A stretch of 64,000 bases of DNA from JAAXPZ01 sp965215705 (lineage in GTDB: Bacteria > Campylobacterota > Campylobacteria > Campylobacterales > Sulfurovaceae), in assembly GCA_965215705.1 (NCBI GenBank), contig CBDCEE010000003.1, positions 930,001 through 994,000 on the forward strand, in the 5' to 3' direction. Made by a program: the position numbers and the translations under genes. A model generated the notes under the pieces. That model ran no database searches and was not told the origin of the DNA. It saw only the letters and a program-made list of their open reading frames with translations. Positions 52,095-60,597 of the stretch are shown piece after piece; within the stretch, counting starts at the first letter, position 1, and every line of letters begins with the position of its first letter.

Positions 52095-52172
52095 ATGATG
52101 GATTATACACGTATTTTCGGACTTCTCTTTTTGATCTATGCACTGGGTAGCAGTATTGCTGCTACTTTTTAG
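52095..52172 (+). CDS. Candidate 25-residue membrane microprotein
   Basis: Reads MMDYTRIFGLLFLIYALGSS and ends IAATF: one short hydrophobic helix. It stops 15 bases before the XpaC-like gene. The ribosome site is weak (TTTGGATACT). It could be a real small subunit of the XpaC-TelA system or a leader peptide; a chance open frame cannot be excluded. Confidence 0.4.
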   Translation: MMDYTRIFGLLFLIYALGSSIAATF

Positions 52173-52187
52173 GGACGGTAGGTAGAG

Positions 52188-53009
52188 ATGTCAAAAGCAA
52201 AACGCCTTCAGAGCAAAAAAGTATCCCGACCAGACAAAAGCAGTCTCCTCTATCTTTTTCTCATCCCCCTGTTCGTCTCTGTGGTAAGATCACTCTTCTC
52301 CAATGACTACAGCGGATTTCTACTCAAGGGGATAGGATTTCTACTGCTCTCAGGAAGTATCACCCTTGCAAGTAAAGGCCTTATCCAAACACAGGCATAC
52401 AAGCGTGCTACTCTTGCTAAAGCCCCCAAGATACCGCTTCTGAAACTGGCAGCCTTCGGGTTGGGCGCCAGTGCTTTCTACCTCAGTTTCTTTGTGGGAG
52501 GAAAAGCACTCTTCCCTTCACTTTTTGTCGGGATTCTTGCACCTTTGGGCTTCTATCTCTATTATGGCTTCGATCCCAAAGAGGATAAACTGGGCAACAT
52601 AGACGGTATCTCCGCCCAACTTGTACTCGATACGATACAAGAAGCCAACGGTAAACTGGCGCATGTCAAAAAAGATATGCAGCAGATCACAGACAAAGTA
52701 CTCCATACAAAACTAACACTAGCCACACAGAAGGCAGATACCATTCTCCTGACCATTCAGGAGGATCCCAAAGATATCAGAGTAGCCAGAAAATTCCTGA
52801 TCGTCTATATCGACGGAATTGCCAAGGTGACCAATGCCTACACGCAACTGGAGGAAGCAGAGATCACCATGGAGACGAAAGAGAGGCTCTATACCTTGAT
52901 GGATGATGTCGAGAGCAGATTCTCTTCCGAGTTACAACGACTCAAAGAGAATAACCATTTCGATCTGGATGTACATATTGATGTACTGAAAGAACAGATT
53001 AAAAACTAA
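52188..53009 (+). CDS. XpaC-like protein
   Basis: 273 residues. Two to four hydrophobic segments in the first half (SLLYLFLIPLFVSVVRSLF, GIGFLLLSGSITLASKG, LGASAFYLSFFVGGKALFP, FVGILAPLGFYLYYG) are followed by a helical cytosolic domain (LVLDTIQEANGKLAHVKKDM...IQEDPKDIRVARKFLIVYIDGIAKVTNAY). It matches the XpaC family by its pairing with TelA; the old 'phosphate hydrolysis' name is not a proven activity. First large gene of the operon. Confidence 0.8.
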   Translation: MSKAKRLQSKKVSRPDKSSLLYLFLIPLFVSVVRSLFSNDYSGFLLKGIGFLLLSGSITLASKGLIQTQAYKRATLAKAPKIPLLKLAAFGLGASAFYLSFFVGGKALFPSLFVGILAPLGFYLYYGFDPKEDKLGNIDGISAQLVLDTIQEANGKLAHVKKDMQQITDKVLHTKLTLATQKADTILLTIQEDPKDIRVARKFLIVYIDGIAKVTNAYTQLEEAEITMETKERLYTLMDDVESRFSSELQRLKENNHFDLDVHIDVLKEQIKN

Positions 53010-53030
53010 ATTTAAAAAAGGGGGAAATAG

Positions 53031-54176
53031 ATGGAAACAAACATTAAAGAGGTGGTAGAGAGTACCATTACTACACAAAGTGAAACACTACCGGAAGTCA
53101 TGGAGGGAGAGGAGCTTGCCCTGCTGGATGCCATAAAAGAACTGGATATCGATGACCGTAACACGATCATCTACTTTGGCTCTAAGGCACAAGAGAAGCT
53201 GGATGATATCTCTAACCGTATGATCGACGGGGTCAAGAACAATGAGACAGGCCATGCCGGTGCCGCACTCAATGAGATGGTCGCAGCCATTCGCGGTTTT
53301 GATATGGATGAGTTCAACCCCAACAAAAAGCTTGCATGGTGGAAGAAGCTCTTTGGTTTTACCAAGCCAGTGGTCAAGTTCATTCAGGAGTATGAGGGAG
53401 TCAGAGATCAGATCGACCTCATCTCCAACAACCTTGAAAAGCACAAAAGCACACTCATGACCGATGTCGTCTCACTGGACAAACTCTATGAGGCAAACCT
53501 GGAGTACTTCCGAAGCCTAGAGCTCTATATCAAAGCCGGAGAGACCAAGCTGGAGGAGCTTTCCCAAAAGATCATTCCTGGTTTTGAAGAGAAGGCAAGA
53601 GAGGAAGAGATGCTGGCGATACAAGATCTCAAAGAGATACGGGGATTCAATGATGACCTGGAGCGTCGGGTACATGACCTCAGACTCTCTAGACAGGTAG
53701 CGATGCAGGCACTGCCTTCTATCAGGCTCATTCAGGAGAATGACAAATCTCTGATCAACAAGATCACCTCTACTCTGGTCAACACCGTACCACTCTGGAG
53801 AAACCAGCTGGCACAGACAGTCACGATCTTCCGCAGCCATGATGCTGCTATCGCGGTTAAAGAAGCAGCCAATCTGACCAATGAACTCCTCGAGAAGAAT
53901 GCAGAAGGGCTCAGAGAAGCCAACCGAGAGGTCAGGGAGCAGATGGAGAGAGGGATCTTTGATATCTCCAGTATCAAGAAAGCCAATGAAACCCTCATCG
54001 CCACACTCAATGACTCTCTGAAGATCACAGAAGAGGGTAAAAAGGCGAGAGCAGAAGCTCTGGTAGAGCTGAAAAATACAGAGAAAGCACTCAAAGAAGC
54101 ACTCCTCTCTGTCAAAGCAAAAGCCGAAGAGATACCTGCTGAGATAAAAGCAGCAATAGAAACAAAGGAGGCATAG
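53031..54176 (+). CDS. TelA-family (toxic anion resistance) protein
   Basis: 381 residues, mostly helical with coiled-coil stretches. Landmarks: FGSKAQEKLDDISNRMIDGVKNNETGHAGAALNEMVAAIRGFD, the WWKKLFGFTKPVVKFIQEYEGVRDQIDLI amphipathic region, and LPSIRLIQENDKSLINKITSTLVNTVPLWRNQLAQTVTIFRSHDAAIAVKEAANLTNELLEKNAEGL. The family is linked to tellurite, colicin and envelope stress without a known mechanism. AAAAAGGGGGAAATAG precedes the ATG. It is adjacent to the XpaC-like gene, as in other bacteria. Confidence 0.92.
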   Translation: METNIKEVVESTITTQSETLPEVMEGEELALLDAIKELDIDDRNTIIYFGSKAQEKLDDISNRMIDGVKNNETGHAGAALNEMVAAIRGFDMDEFNPNKKLAWWKKLFGFTKPVVKFIQEYEGVRDQIDLISNNLEKHKSTLMTDVVSLDKLYEANLEYFRSLELYIKAGETKLEELSQKIIPGFEEKAREEEMLAIQDLKEIRGFNDDLERRVHDLRLSRQVAMQALPSIRLIQENDKSLINKITSTLVNTVPLWRNQLAQTVTIFRSHDAAIAVKEAANLTNELLEKNAEGLREANREVREQMERGIFDISSIKKANETLIATLNDSLKITEEGKKARAEALVELKNTEKALKEALLSVKAKAEEIPAEIKAAIETKEA

Positions 54177-55256
54177 ATGGGACTATGGAGTTGGTTATTT
54201 GGGCAGTTTATTGATATTATTGAGTGGACTGATGATTCACGAGATACGATGGTGTGGCGTTTCCCTCGCCAAGATAATGAGATCAAATATGGTGCCAAAC
54301 TTATCGTACGAGAGTCACAAATAGCGGTCTTTGTCAATGAGGGTGAGATCGCAGATGTCCTCTCACCGGGTACCTATGAACTGGAGACAAACAACCTCCC
54401 TATTCTGACCAATCTCCAGCACTGGGACCATGGATTCAGCTCCCCTTTCAAGGCAGAAGTATACTTCGTCAATACCAAACGCTTCACCGATCTCAAATGG
54501 GGCACCAAAGGCCCTATCATGGTGCGAGATCCAGAATTTAGTATGGTCAGGCTCAGGGCATTTGGTACCTATGAGATACAGATCAGTGATCCGGAAGCTT
54601 TCCTTAAAGAGATCGTTGGGACTGATGGACACTTCACTGTGGATGAGATCGATGCACAACTGAGCAATATCATTGTCTCTAAACTGGCAACCGTATTGGG
54701 GCAGGACAAAACACCGATCCTCGATCTGGCCGCCAACTATGAGCTCTTTGGAGAGCACATTACGACAGGGATTACCCCTTACTTCTCCGAGTATGGCCTT
54801 AAGTTGACCAAGATCCTGGTAGAGAACATCTCTCTCCCCGAAGAGGTCCAAGAGGCGATTGATATGCGTACCAGCAGAGAGATCACCGGTGATCTGGACG
54901 CCCACCTCAAATACCAGACAGGCAATGCCATGGGCAATGCAGAGAGTGGCATGGGTGACATGGTCGGTATGGGCGCAGGACTGGCGATGGGACAACAGAT
55001 GGCTTCATCACTGGAGAGCAACGCTCCCGCAGCACACACCCCACCTCCACTGCCTCCCAGCAAAGAGAACTTCTATGTCTCCTTGGATGGCAAAGCAAAC
55101 GGTCCCTTTGACCATGCAGGACTGATCGAGATGATCACCCAGGGTAGACTCACCAAAGAGACATTTGTCTGGAGACAGGACTATGACGGATGGAAAAAAG
55201 CAGGCACTGTACTTGCAGCACTGTTTGAGCAACTCCCCCCTCCTATCGATCACTAA
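54177..55256 (+). CDS. SPFH-domain protein with C-terminal GYF_2 domain
   Basis: 359 residues starting next to the telA stop. The SPFH/band-7 domain (about 20-240) begins MVWRFPRQDNEIKYGAKLIVRESQIAVFVNEGEIADVLSPGTYEL. A Gly/Met-rich low-complexity linker (about 245-290) follows, then a GYF_2 fold, YVSLDGKANGPFDHAGLIEMITQGRLTKETFVWRQDYDGWKKAG. The layout resembles the YdjI-type proteins that form membrane scaffolds with PspA in Bacillus. It is followed six bases later by a zinc-ribbon membrane protein. Confidence 0.87.
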   Translation: MGLWSWLFGQFIDIIEWTDDSRDTMVWRFPRQDNEIKYGAKLIVRESQIAVFVNEGEIADVLSPGTYELETNNLPILTNLQHWDHGFSSPFKAEVYFVNTKRFTDLKWGTKGPIMVRDPEFSMVRLRAFGTYEIQISDPEAFLKEIVGTDGHFTVDEIDAQLSNIIVSKLATVLGQDKTPILDLAANYELFGEHITTGITPYFSEYGLKLTKILVENISLPEEVQEAIDMRTSREITGDLDAHLKYQTGNAMGNAESGMGDMVGMGAGLAMGQQMASSLESNAPAAHTPPPLPPSKENFYVSLDGKANGPFDHAGLIEMITQGRLTKETFVWRQDYDGWKKAGTVLAALFEQLPPPIDH

Positions 55257-55261
55257 ACAGC

Positions 55262-56389
55262 ATGCGCTTTAGCTCGATCAACTTTACCTGTACCAACTGC
55301 GGGGCACCCCTCAAGTTCAGCCCTGCCACAGGGAAGCTCACCTGTGAATTTTGTCAGAGTAGTACAGAGATTACAGCCAAGCGCATACAGATACAGGAGT
55401 ATGATCTTCATCGTGCTCTGGTCGAACTCGAAGAGAACAGACCCAAAGAGATCACCAAAGAGATCTCCTGCAAAAAATGCGGCAGCTCCTTTACCCTCAC
55501 CCCCTACTCAGTCAGTACCAACTGTCCCTACTGCAACACTCCCAACATCACAGAGTTTGTCAACAATATCACCCCTGAAGCAATCCTCCCTTTTGTGGTC
55601 ACACACAAAGAGGCCAAAGCGATCTTTAAAAAATGGATAGGCTCTCTCTGGTTTGCTCCCAATGCGCTCAAAATGCTGGTAGACACAGACAAGCGGATGA
55701 TAGGCTACTATCTTCCCTACTGGACCTATGATGCAGATACGACCACAACCTATCGCGGACAGCGGGGAGATGTCTATTATGTCACAGTGCAACGTAGACG
55801 GATCATCAACGGCAAAGAACAGATCGTCACCGTACAGGAGCCCAGGATCAGATGGAGCCCTGCACAGGGGTATGTAGGACGTTATTTTGATGATGTGACA
55901 GTAGAGGCAAGCGAGACACTCTCACGGAAGATACTCAACGCACTGGGCAACTGGGATACCAGCCGATCCAAGCCCTTTGATGAAAAATACCTCAGTGGTT
56001 TCGAATCAGAAGAGTATGCCATCGGTCTGGACAATGGCTTTGAGCTGGCACAGGCCAAAATGAATGCCATTATCCGTGGCGATATCCGCAGGGATATCGG
56101 TGGGGACAGACAGCAGATCGATCATCTACAGACCCAGTATGCCCATGCCACATTCAAGAATGTTCTCTTCCCGGTCTGGACTACCCATTTTACCTTCAAA
56201 GGCAAAGAGTACTACTACGCCATCAACGGACAAAACGGAGAGATCACAGGAGAACGCCCCTACAGCTACACCAAGATCATCCTCGTGGTAGGATCCATCC
56301 TCGCACTTTTGCTGCTTATCGGATATTATGGTGAACATTTTGATACAGGGTTTGGAAACAGCTTCGACAGCTACTATCCAAAAATGTAG
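55262..56389 (+). CDS. Zinc-ribbon membrane-anchored protein (YdjG-like)
   Basis: 375 residues. Two four-Cys zinc ribbons lie at about residues 10-35 and 68-100 (CTNCGAPLKF...CEFC, CKKCGSSF...CPYC). A globular beta-rich domain follows, then one membrane helix near the C-terminus (TKIILVVGSILALLLLIGYYG) and a short exported tail. The same architecture occurs next to SPFH proteins in other bacteria. The zinc site could sense envelope state, but this is inference. Confidence 0.8.
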   Translation: MRFSSINFTCTNCGAPLKFSPATGKLTCEFCQSSTEITAKRIQIQEYDLHRALVELEENRPKEITKEISCKKCGSSFTLTPYSVSTNCPYCNTPNITEFVNNITPEAILPFVVTHKEAKAIFKKWIGSLWFAPNALKMLVDTDKRMIGYYLPYWTYDADTTTTYRGQRGDVYYVTVQRRRIINGKEQIVTVQEPRIRWSPAQGYVGRYFDDVTVEASETLSRKILNALGNWDTSRSKPFDEKYLSGFESEEYAIGLDNGFELAQAKMNAIIRGDIRRDIGGDRQQIDHLQTQYAHATFKNVLFPVWTTHFTFKGKEYYYAINGQNGEITGERPYSYTKIILVVGSILALLLLIGYYGEHFDTGFGNSFDSYYPKM

Positions 56390-56414
56390 CTACAAGACAC
56401 AGTCAACTCCACGC

Positions 56415-56458
56415 AAAAAACGAAAAACGAATCACCAAAAACCAAAAACTAATGCGTT
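56415..56458. repeat. A/C-rich microrepeat after the zinc-ribbon gene
   Basis: Tandem-like AAAACGAAAAACGAATCACC and AAAAACCAAAAACTAATGCG. It overlaps the 3' end of the DUF2231 gene (ending NVTH) by a few bases. It belongs to the family described in the findings. Confidence 0.6.
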
Positions 56459-57180
56459 ACATTCCCTTCTGCTTTCGGTACTTCTACAGGCGTAGGCGTT
56501 GCCTCTACGGCTTCTGCTTTGGGTGCTTCCTCTTTAGGAGAGACTTCGGTCGTCTCCTCTTTGGGAGCTGCTGCCTTTTTCTCTACCACAGTCTCAGGCA
56601 CTACGGTTGTTGATACCGTGCTATTCTTCTCTTGGTTCTCTGCTTTTGGCTCTACGACTTTGGCTGCTTTCTCTACTTTGGGAGCATTTCCGATCGCTGG
56701 TACAGACTTGACATTGACACCATACTGGTAGACCAAAGCACCACCTTTCTTGCCTTCATTAAAGACAGCAACCGTGAAGACGATCAATACCAAAAAGAAA
56801 AGCACTTTGATCGCAGTTTTACGGATCATTACGCTAAAGAGTTTGAAGAGCATCAACAGGCCAGAAGCATAGACCAGATAGACACCCAGCTGCTTATGCC
56901 CGGTCAATGCTTCTTTTGCTTCGGCACTCAAAAAGGCTTTTGCCTCTTTTCCATCTGCCGCACCACTTAAGTAGGCTGCAAAGAAAACAACAGCGATCAG
57001 CACCATCAAAAGGAAACTGAGTACGCCTATAGTACGTTTTTTGGCAAAAAGATTGATAAGCTCGAGGAGCAATACCACGACAGGTAAAGCGATAGCAAAG
57101 TGTACAAGCACAGGATGTACCATCAGTGGTATCTCAAATGGCAGTGGGATCGTAGGCAGAGCCAGAGGGGGTAGTGTCAT
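56449..57180 (-). CDS. DUF2231-type membrane protein with acidic/Pro-Ala tail
   Basis: 243 residues. Four hydrophobic helices in the first 150 residues (HPVLVHFAIALPVVVLLLELINLF, GVLSFLLMVLIAVVFFAAYLSG, HKQLGVYLVYASGLLMLFKLF, AIKVLFFLVLIVFTVAVF), then a long disordered tail of Glu, Lys, Pro and Ala repeats (about 170-243). The core matches DUF2231, and His residues in the first helix could bind haem. The tail is unusual for the family. Confidence 0.7.
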   Translation of the reverse strand: MTLPPLALPTIPLPFEIPLMVHPVLVHFAIALPVVVLLLELINLFAKKRTIGVLSFLLMVLIAVVFFAAYLSGAADGKEAKAFLSAEAKEALTGHKQLGVYLVYASGLLMLFKLFSVMIRKTAIKVLFFLVLIVFTVAVFNEGKKGGALVYQYGVNVKSVPAIGNAPKVEKAAKVVEPKAENQEKNSTVSTTVVPETVVEKKAAAPKEETTEVSPKEEAPKAEAVEATPTPVEVPKAEGNVTH

Positions 57181-57216
57181 AACAAATCCTTATTCTTTTT
57201 CTTTATGTCATTATAA

Positions 57217-57648
57217 CTAAAATGGCTTGATGACCACAAATATCACAATACCGATCATCAAGAGCGTCGGGACTTCGTTGTAAAAGCGATAGAATACACC
57301 TGGCTTATAATGGGCATTCACTTTCAGTTTTTTTCTATGCATTTCCAATGAAAAATGGTATGCAATCAAAAAGAGCAGAAAAAGCAATTTGGCGATGAGC
57401 CATCCAGGTATCGTCAAGCCATACTTAAAGTAGATCAATGCTGAACCAGAAAGGATCGTCGCCCACATAGCAGGAGTACCTATGGCTTTGTTTAGGATGT
57501 ACTCTTGCCTCTGTACCACTTTGACAAAACCCTCATTATCTCCATTTTCACTATGATAGACAAACAATCTCGGCTGATAGAACAACATCGCCATCCAACT
57601 GACAAAACTCATCACATGAAATGCCAATATCCAATCATAATATTCCAT
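57217..57648 (-). CDS. hemJ: Protoporphyrinogen oxidase HemJ
   Basis: HemJ carries out the last oxidation before haem formation, protoporphyrinogen to protoporphyrin IX. 143 residues with four membrane helices. Landmarks: WILAFHVMSFVSWMAMLFYQPRLFVYH, with the conserved His, and WLIAKLLFLLFLIAYHFSLEMHRKKL. It overlaps the EEP-family gene by one base. Confidence 0.88.
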   Translation of the reverse strand: MEYYDWILAFHVMSFVSWMAMLFYQPRLFVYHSENGDNEGFVKVVQRQEYILNKAIGTPAMWATILSGSALIYFKYGLTIPGWLIAKLLFLLFLIAYHFSLEMHRKKLKVNAHYKPGVFYRFYNEVPTLLMIGIVIFVVIKPF

Positions 57649-59339
57649 TATTCCTCCAAATTATGGTAGTCATTTTGATCCCAGACTACCAGTTCATTAT
57701 GGTTTTTATAATAACCAATTTGAGCTCTTTTTATCCTGATTCTACTCCCCTCTTTGGGTCTTTTTACCCCTTTTTTGAAGTAGACAGGTACGGATGCTCC
57801 TACGATGATTATCTCGCTTTTCTGATAGCGTCCTTCTATCCCACTCACGACCTCATTGACAAAATGCTTCTCCTGCATCATCTTCGGTGTAAAAGGCTGG
57901 AGATAGGGAGCTATCTCTACGGTTCCTTTCTCTTCCTCTATCGTGATATCTACCAGCTCATCCAGTCCCTTATACTGCTTCTTGAGAAAGGCAGTGATGT
58001 CATAGACATGCCCCTCCTGCATCGCTCCGGCACAGCGGTAGAGCAGGATAGCTCTGCCTTCGGGATGCTGTTTGATGATCACAGTATCCTTCTGCTTGAA
58101 GATCACTTTGACTGCATTGAGTCGGACAGGTACAGTGAGTTTCTCCTCTGCTATCAGCGCAGCGATCGAGAGAGGTGTAGTCTCTGTTTTCGAGAGAGCA
58201 GGCTGCATGACAGAGACAGGCTCCTCTACTGTCTCACTACTCCCAAACAGCGACCATAGCCCCTCCCAGAACCCTTTTTCCTCTGTCTCGGCTGTAGTAA
58301 TACTTTTCCCTGTCTCGAACAGCGCATAGATCGGAAGGTGATCAGAGTAGCCTTTCCCTGTATGTTTACTGTGTCTGTACTCCCAGCGTTTGACTCTGCC
58401 TCGTTTGCCGAAGAGATAGTCAGGTTTAAAGACACCAAAAGAACCCGGCCGATACTCCCAGCCTCTGCCGTCATGTAGAGAAAAGGGCACAATGATCGCA
58501 TCGATCCCCTCTTTGTCTCCATAGAAGTTATGGCTCCATCTGGCATGGGCAGGCAGTTCCATCCAGAGGCTGTAGTGATAGCCCTGTGTCAAGTCATGCC
58601 ACCGTACCATCTTGCCATCTCTGGTCGTTTTGAGTAGGTGGTTGATCCCCGTTTTTCCACCGGTATCATTGTGTTTGGCATCCATACTTCGGTACTCATC
58701 GTAGTTGCTGTTGAAATCACCCAGAAGGAGATATTCCGATCCCTTCGGCAGAGAGGAAAGCCGCTTGACCAGTGCTTTGGCATAGGGTAGCCGTTCACTC
58801 TCCGGCCCGGCTTTGGACTTCCAGTGATTGACAAAGAGCCGCAACTTCGGATCTGTTTTCAGTACGACCTCCAAGATACTCCGATGCTTTCCGGTACGAT
58901 AGATCAGCAGGTCACGCTTTTTTTTGACCGCGATCTTTGAGAGCAGTGCATTGTGTATGGGTGTCTGTTTGGTATCAGTGATCGCACGATAGGGATAGTC
59001 ACATCCCACCCGTTTCAGTACCTGCTGCAGCCGCTTCAGTACCCTGTCACTCTCCACCTCCTGCAGTCCGATCACATCCGCATCCAGATCACAGATCACC
59101 TCAGCGATATGGGTCAGTTTCTTCACCAGTATCGGCTCTGTCCAGTTGTGATACTGAGGAAGATACTCCTTGTACTCCAGTCCAGATCGCTGCATATCAA
59201 AGAGGTTTTCGACGTTATAGGTGGCGATTTTTAGGGTTTTGGCAGATGCTATAGCTGGAAGAAGTATGAGTAGTATTGTTAGTAGTAGTCTATTTGTGTA
59301 GTGGTATATTGCTGTATTGGTTATTGGTTGAGATATCAT
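57648..59339 (-). CDS. Exported endonuclease/exonuclease/phosphatase-family protein
   Basis: 563 residues. Signal peptide RLLLTILLILLPAIASA, then an EEP domain (about 33-345): KIATYNVENLFD, DVIGLQEVES, FVNHWKSKAG, LLLGDFNSN and the catalytic HxxD-like SDHLPIYA. A C-terminal beta domain (about 390-563) may be an OB-fold. The first residues, ISQPITNTAIYHYTN, are encoded by an intergenic-type microrepeat. Secreted DNase, sphingomyelinase-like or phosphatase activity are all possible. Confidence 0.85.
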   Translation of the reverse strand: MISQPITNTAIYHYTNRLLLTILLILLPAIASAKTLKIATYNVENLFDMQRSGLEYKEYLPQYHNWTEPILVKKLTHIAEVICDLDADVIGLQEVESDRVLKRLQQVLKRVGCDYPYRAITDTKQTPIHNALLSKIAVKKKRDLLIYRTGKHRSILEVVLKTDPKLRLFVNHWKSKAGPESERLPYAKALVKRLSSLPKGSEYLLLGDFNSNYDEYRSMDAKHNDTGGKTGINHLLKTTRDGKMVRWHDLTQGYHYSLWMELPAHARWSHNFYGDKEGIDAIIVPFSLHDGRGWEYRPGSFGVFKPDYLFGKRGRVKRWEYRHSKHTGKGYSDHLPIYALFETGKSITTAETEEKGFWEGLWSLFGSSETVEEPVSVMQPALSKTETTPLSIAALIAEEKLTVPVRLNAVKVIFKQKDTVIIKQHPEGRAILLYRCAGAMQEGHVYDITAFLKKQYKGLDELVDITIEEEKGTVEIAPYLQPFTPKMMQEKHFVNEVVSGIEGRYQKSEIIIVGASVPVYFKKGVKRPKEGSRIRIKRAQIGYYKNHNELVVWDQNDYHNLEE

Positions 59340-59695
59340 TTTTTACTTAGGGTCCGGATAAATCCATTGAGCTTTTTGCCAAGCGCATCTAGTAGTGCTA
59401 TATTTTCGTCAAACACCTCTTTGGCTATCAGGTTTCTCTTAAATAGAAGATAAAACCAATGCTTGGACTCCCAGAGTGAGCCTCTAGCATTATAGTAGAA
59501 TTTCGTGCTGTCTTTATAGTGATAGCGACCATAACCCTCAGCAATATTCGCACCTATAGAATCTATTGATCTAAGCACTTGATCACCTATACTAAACTGC
59601 AAAGGCTTGGGCAGTTGTGAATAAATACTCCACACTGACGCACTTAATTTCAGTGACATTTGATAAATCTCTAATCGACCAAGTCCCAAAATCAC
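59336..59695 (-). CDS. Four-helix-bundle protein (S23 / IVP family)
   Basis: 119 residues: RLEIYQMSLKLSASVWSIYSQLP, the family core GDQVLRSIDSIGANIAEGYGRYHYKDSTKFYYNARGSLWESKHW, and a basic C-terminus. Homologs are often encoded inside 23S rRNA intervening sequences; this one is free-standing. Function is unknown. It overlaps the EEP gene start by four bases, so they may be coupled. Confidence 0.85.
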   Translation of the reverse strand: MILGLGRLEIYQMSLKLSASVWSIYSQLPKPLQFSIGDQVLRSIDSIGANIAEGYGRYHYKDSTKFYYNARGSLWESKHWFYLLFKRNLIAKEVFDENIALLDALGKKLNGFIRTLSKK

Positions 59696-59699
59696 CTCC

Positions 59700-59777
59700 T
59701 ACATAAACCTCAACAACTAACAAATATACCAATACACTAATTACCAATACACCAATAACGCAGCCAAAAGGCTGCTT
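59700..59777. repeat. A/C-rich microrepeat with GCAGCC-AAA-GGCTGC-type hairpin
   Basis: Repeated ACCAATACA, ACTAATTACC and ACACCAATAACG units, then GCAGCC-AAAA-GGCTGC. It fills the gap between the four-helix-bundle gene and the YidB-like gene. Same family as at 51.9, 60.5 and 61.5 kb. Confidence 0.7.
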
Positions 59778-59779
59778 AT

Positions 59780-60250
59780 CTATCTTCCAAACAATTTTCC
59801 CACCATGCCGATCGCACCGTCTACACCACCTACACTTGCCAGCAGGTTACCCAGCATATCGCTGTCACCTTCTGGTGTGGCTTGGTTCACGACTTCTGGG
59901 AGTGCATCTGCCAATGCCTGCTTGGCACTGTCAACAGAGATACCCAGACTGTCTGCAAATGCTGAGATCTTGTCTCCACCCAGCAGGTCACCGATCTGAT
60001 CTGGCTCTATCGCCGCATTTTCACCACTGCCGATCCAGGAGCCCACTGTCTCCATCAATCCACCTGACTCACCAGCTGTTCCAGCAAGACTTCCTACGAT
60101 AGACCCCAGATCCAGTCCGCCTCCTTCGCCACCACCAAGCAGACCACCCAGTGCATCCGCGATACTGCTGGTATCCAGCCCACTTGTCGCCTCATCACTG
60201 TTCCCCTGTATCAACCCTGCGCCCATACTCAAAAGACTTCCTAAATCCAT
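59780..60250 (-). CDS. YidB-like DUF937 protein
   Basis: 156 residues from the ATG at 60250, preceded by AGAAAAA. The Gly-rich N-terminal part (LGGLLGGGEGGGLDLGSIVGSLAG) leads into the DUF937 core SWIGSGENAAIEPDQIGDLLGGDKISAFADSLGISVDSAKQALADALPEVVNQATPEG. The function of this family is not established. A 33-codon upstream extension is open but lies in repeat DNA. Confidence 0.82.
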   Translation of the reverse strand: MDLGSLLSMGAGLIQGNSDEATSGLDTSSIADALGGLLGGGEGGGLDLGSIVGSLAGTAGESGGLMETVGSWIGSGENAAIEPDQIGDLLGGDKISAFADSLGISVDSAKQALADALPEVVNQATPEGDSDMLGNLLASVGGVDGAIGMVGKLFGR

Positions 60251-60319
60251 TTTTTCTTCCTTTTCTTGTTTAGATGGTTGTAGTATAGCAAACAGAGATA
60301 AATATAATGGCATAAGGTT

Positions 60320-60597
60320 CTTTGAAGTGTGGATTCCGTGTCGGGGCACGGAATGACGGTGCTGCTTGCCTCTGCGTCATCCTAAACTCGCACCAAGGCA
60401 TTTCCTTCGGTCATTCAGGATCCACGGCTCCCGATTGCAGAGAAGTATTGATGGTTCTGTTACCTTGGAGTGTGGATTCCTGGTCAAGCCCGGAATGACG
60501 GCATAACAATATCTCACCACTCACTACTTACCAGTATACAAATACACCAATACACATAGCCAAAGGCTACCAAAAACTAAAAACTAAAAACCAATCC
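60320..60597. repeat. Dispersed palindromic repeats and A/C-rich microrepeat between yidB-like gene and cvfB
   Basis: 60327-60500 has two related units: ATTCCGTG...CACGGAAT with GACGG, and GATTCCTGGTCAAGCCCGGAATGACGG, plus a central GTCATTCAGGATCC. These relate to the element at 44499-44584. From 60520 to 60597 a microrepeat follows (TATACAAATACACCAATACA, AGCC-AAA-GGCT, then AAAAACTAAAAACTAAAAACC). It reaches the 3' end of cvfB. No gene is seen in this gap. Confidence 0.7.
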
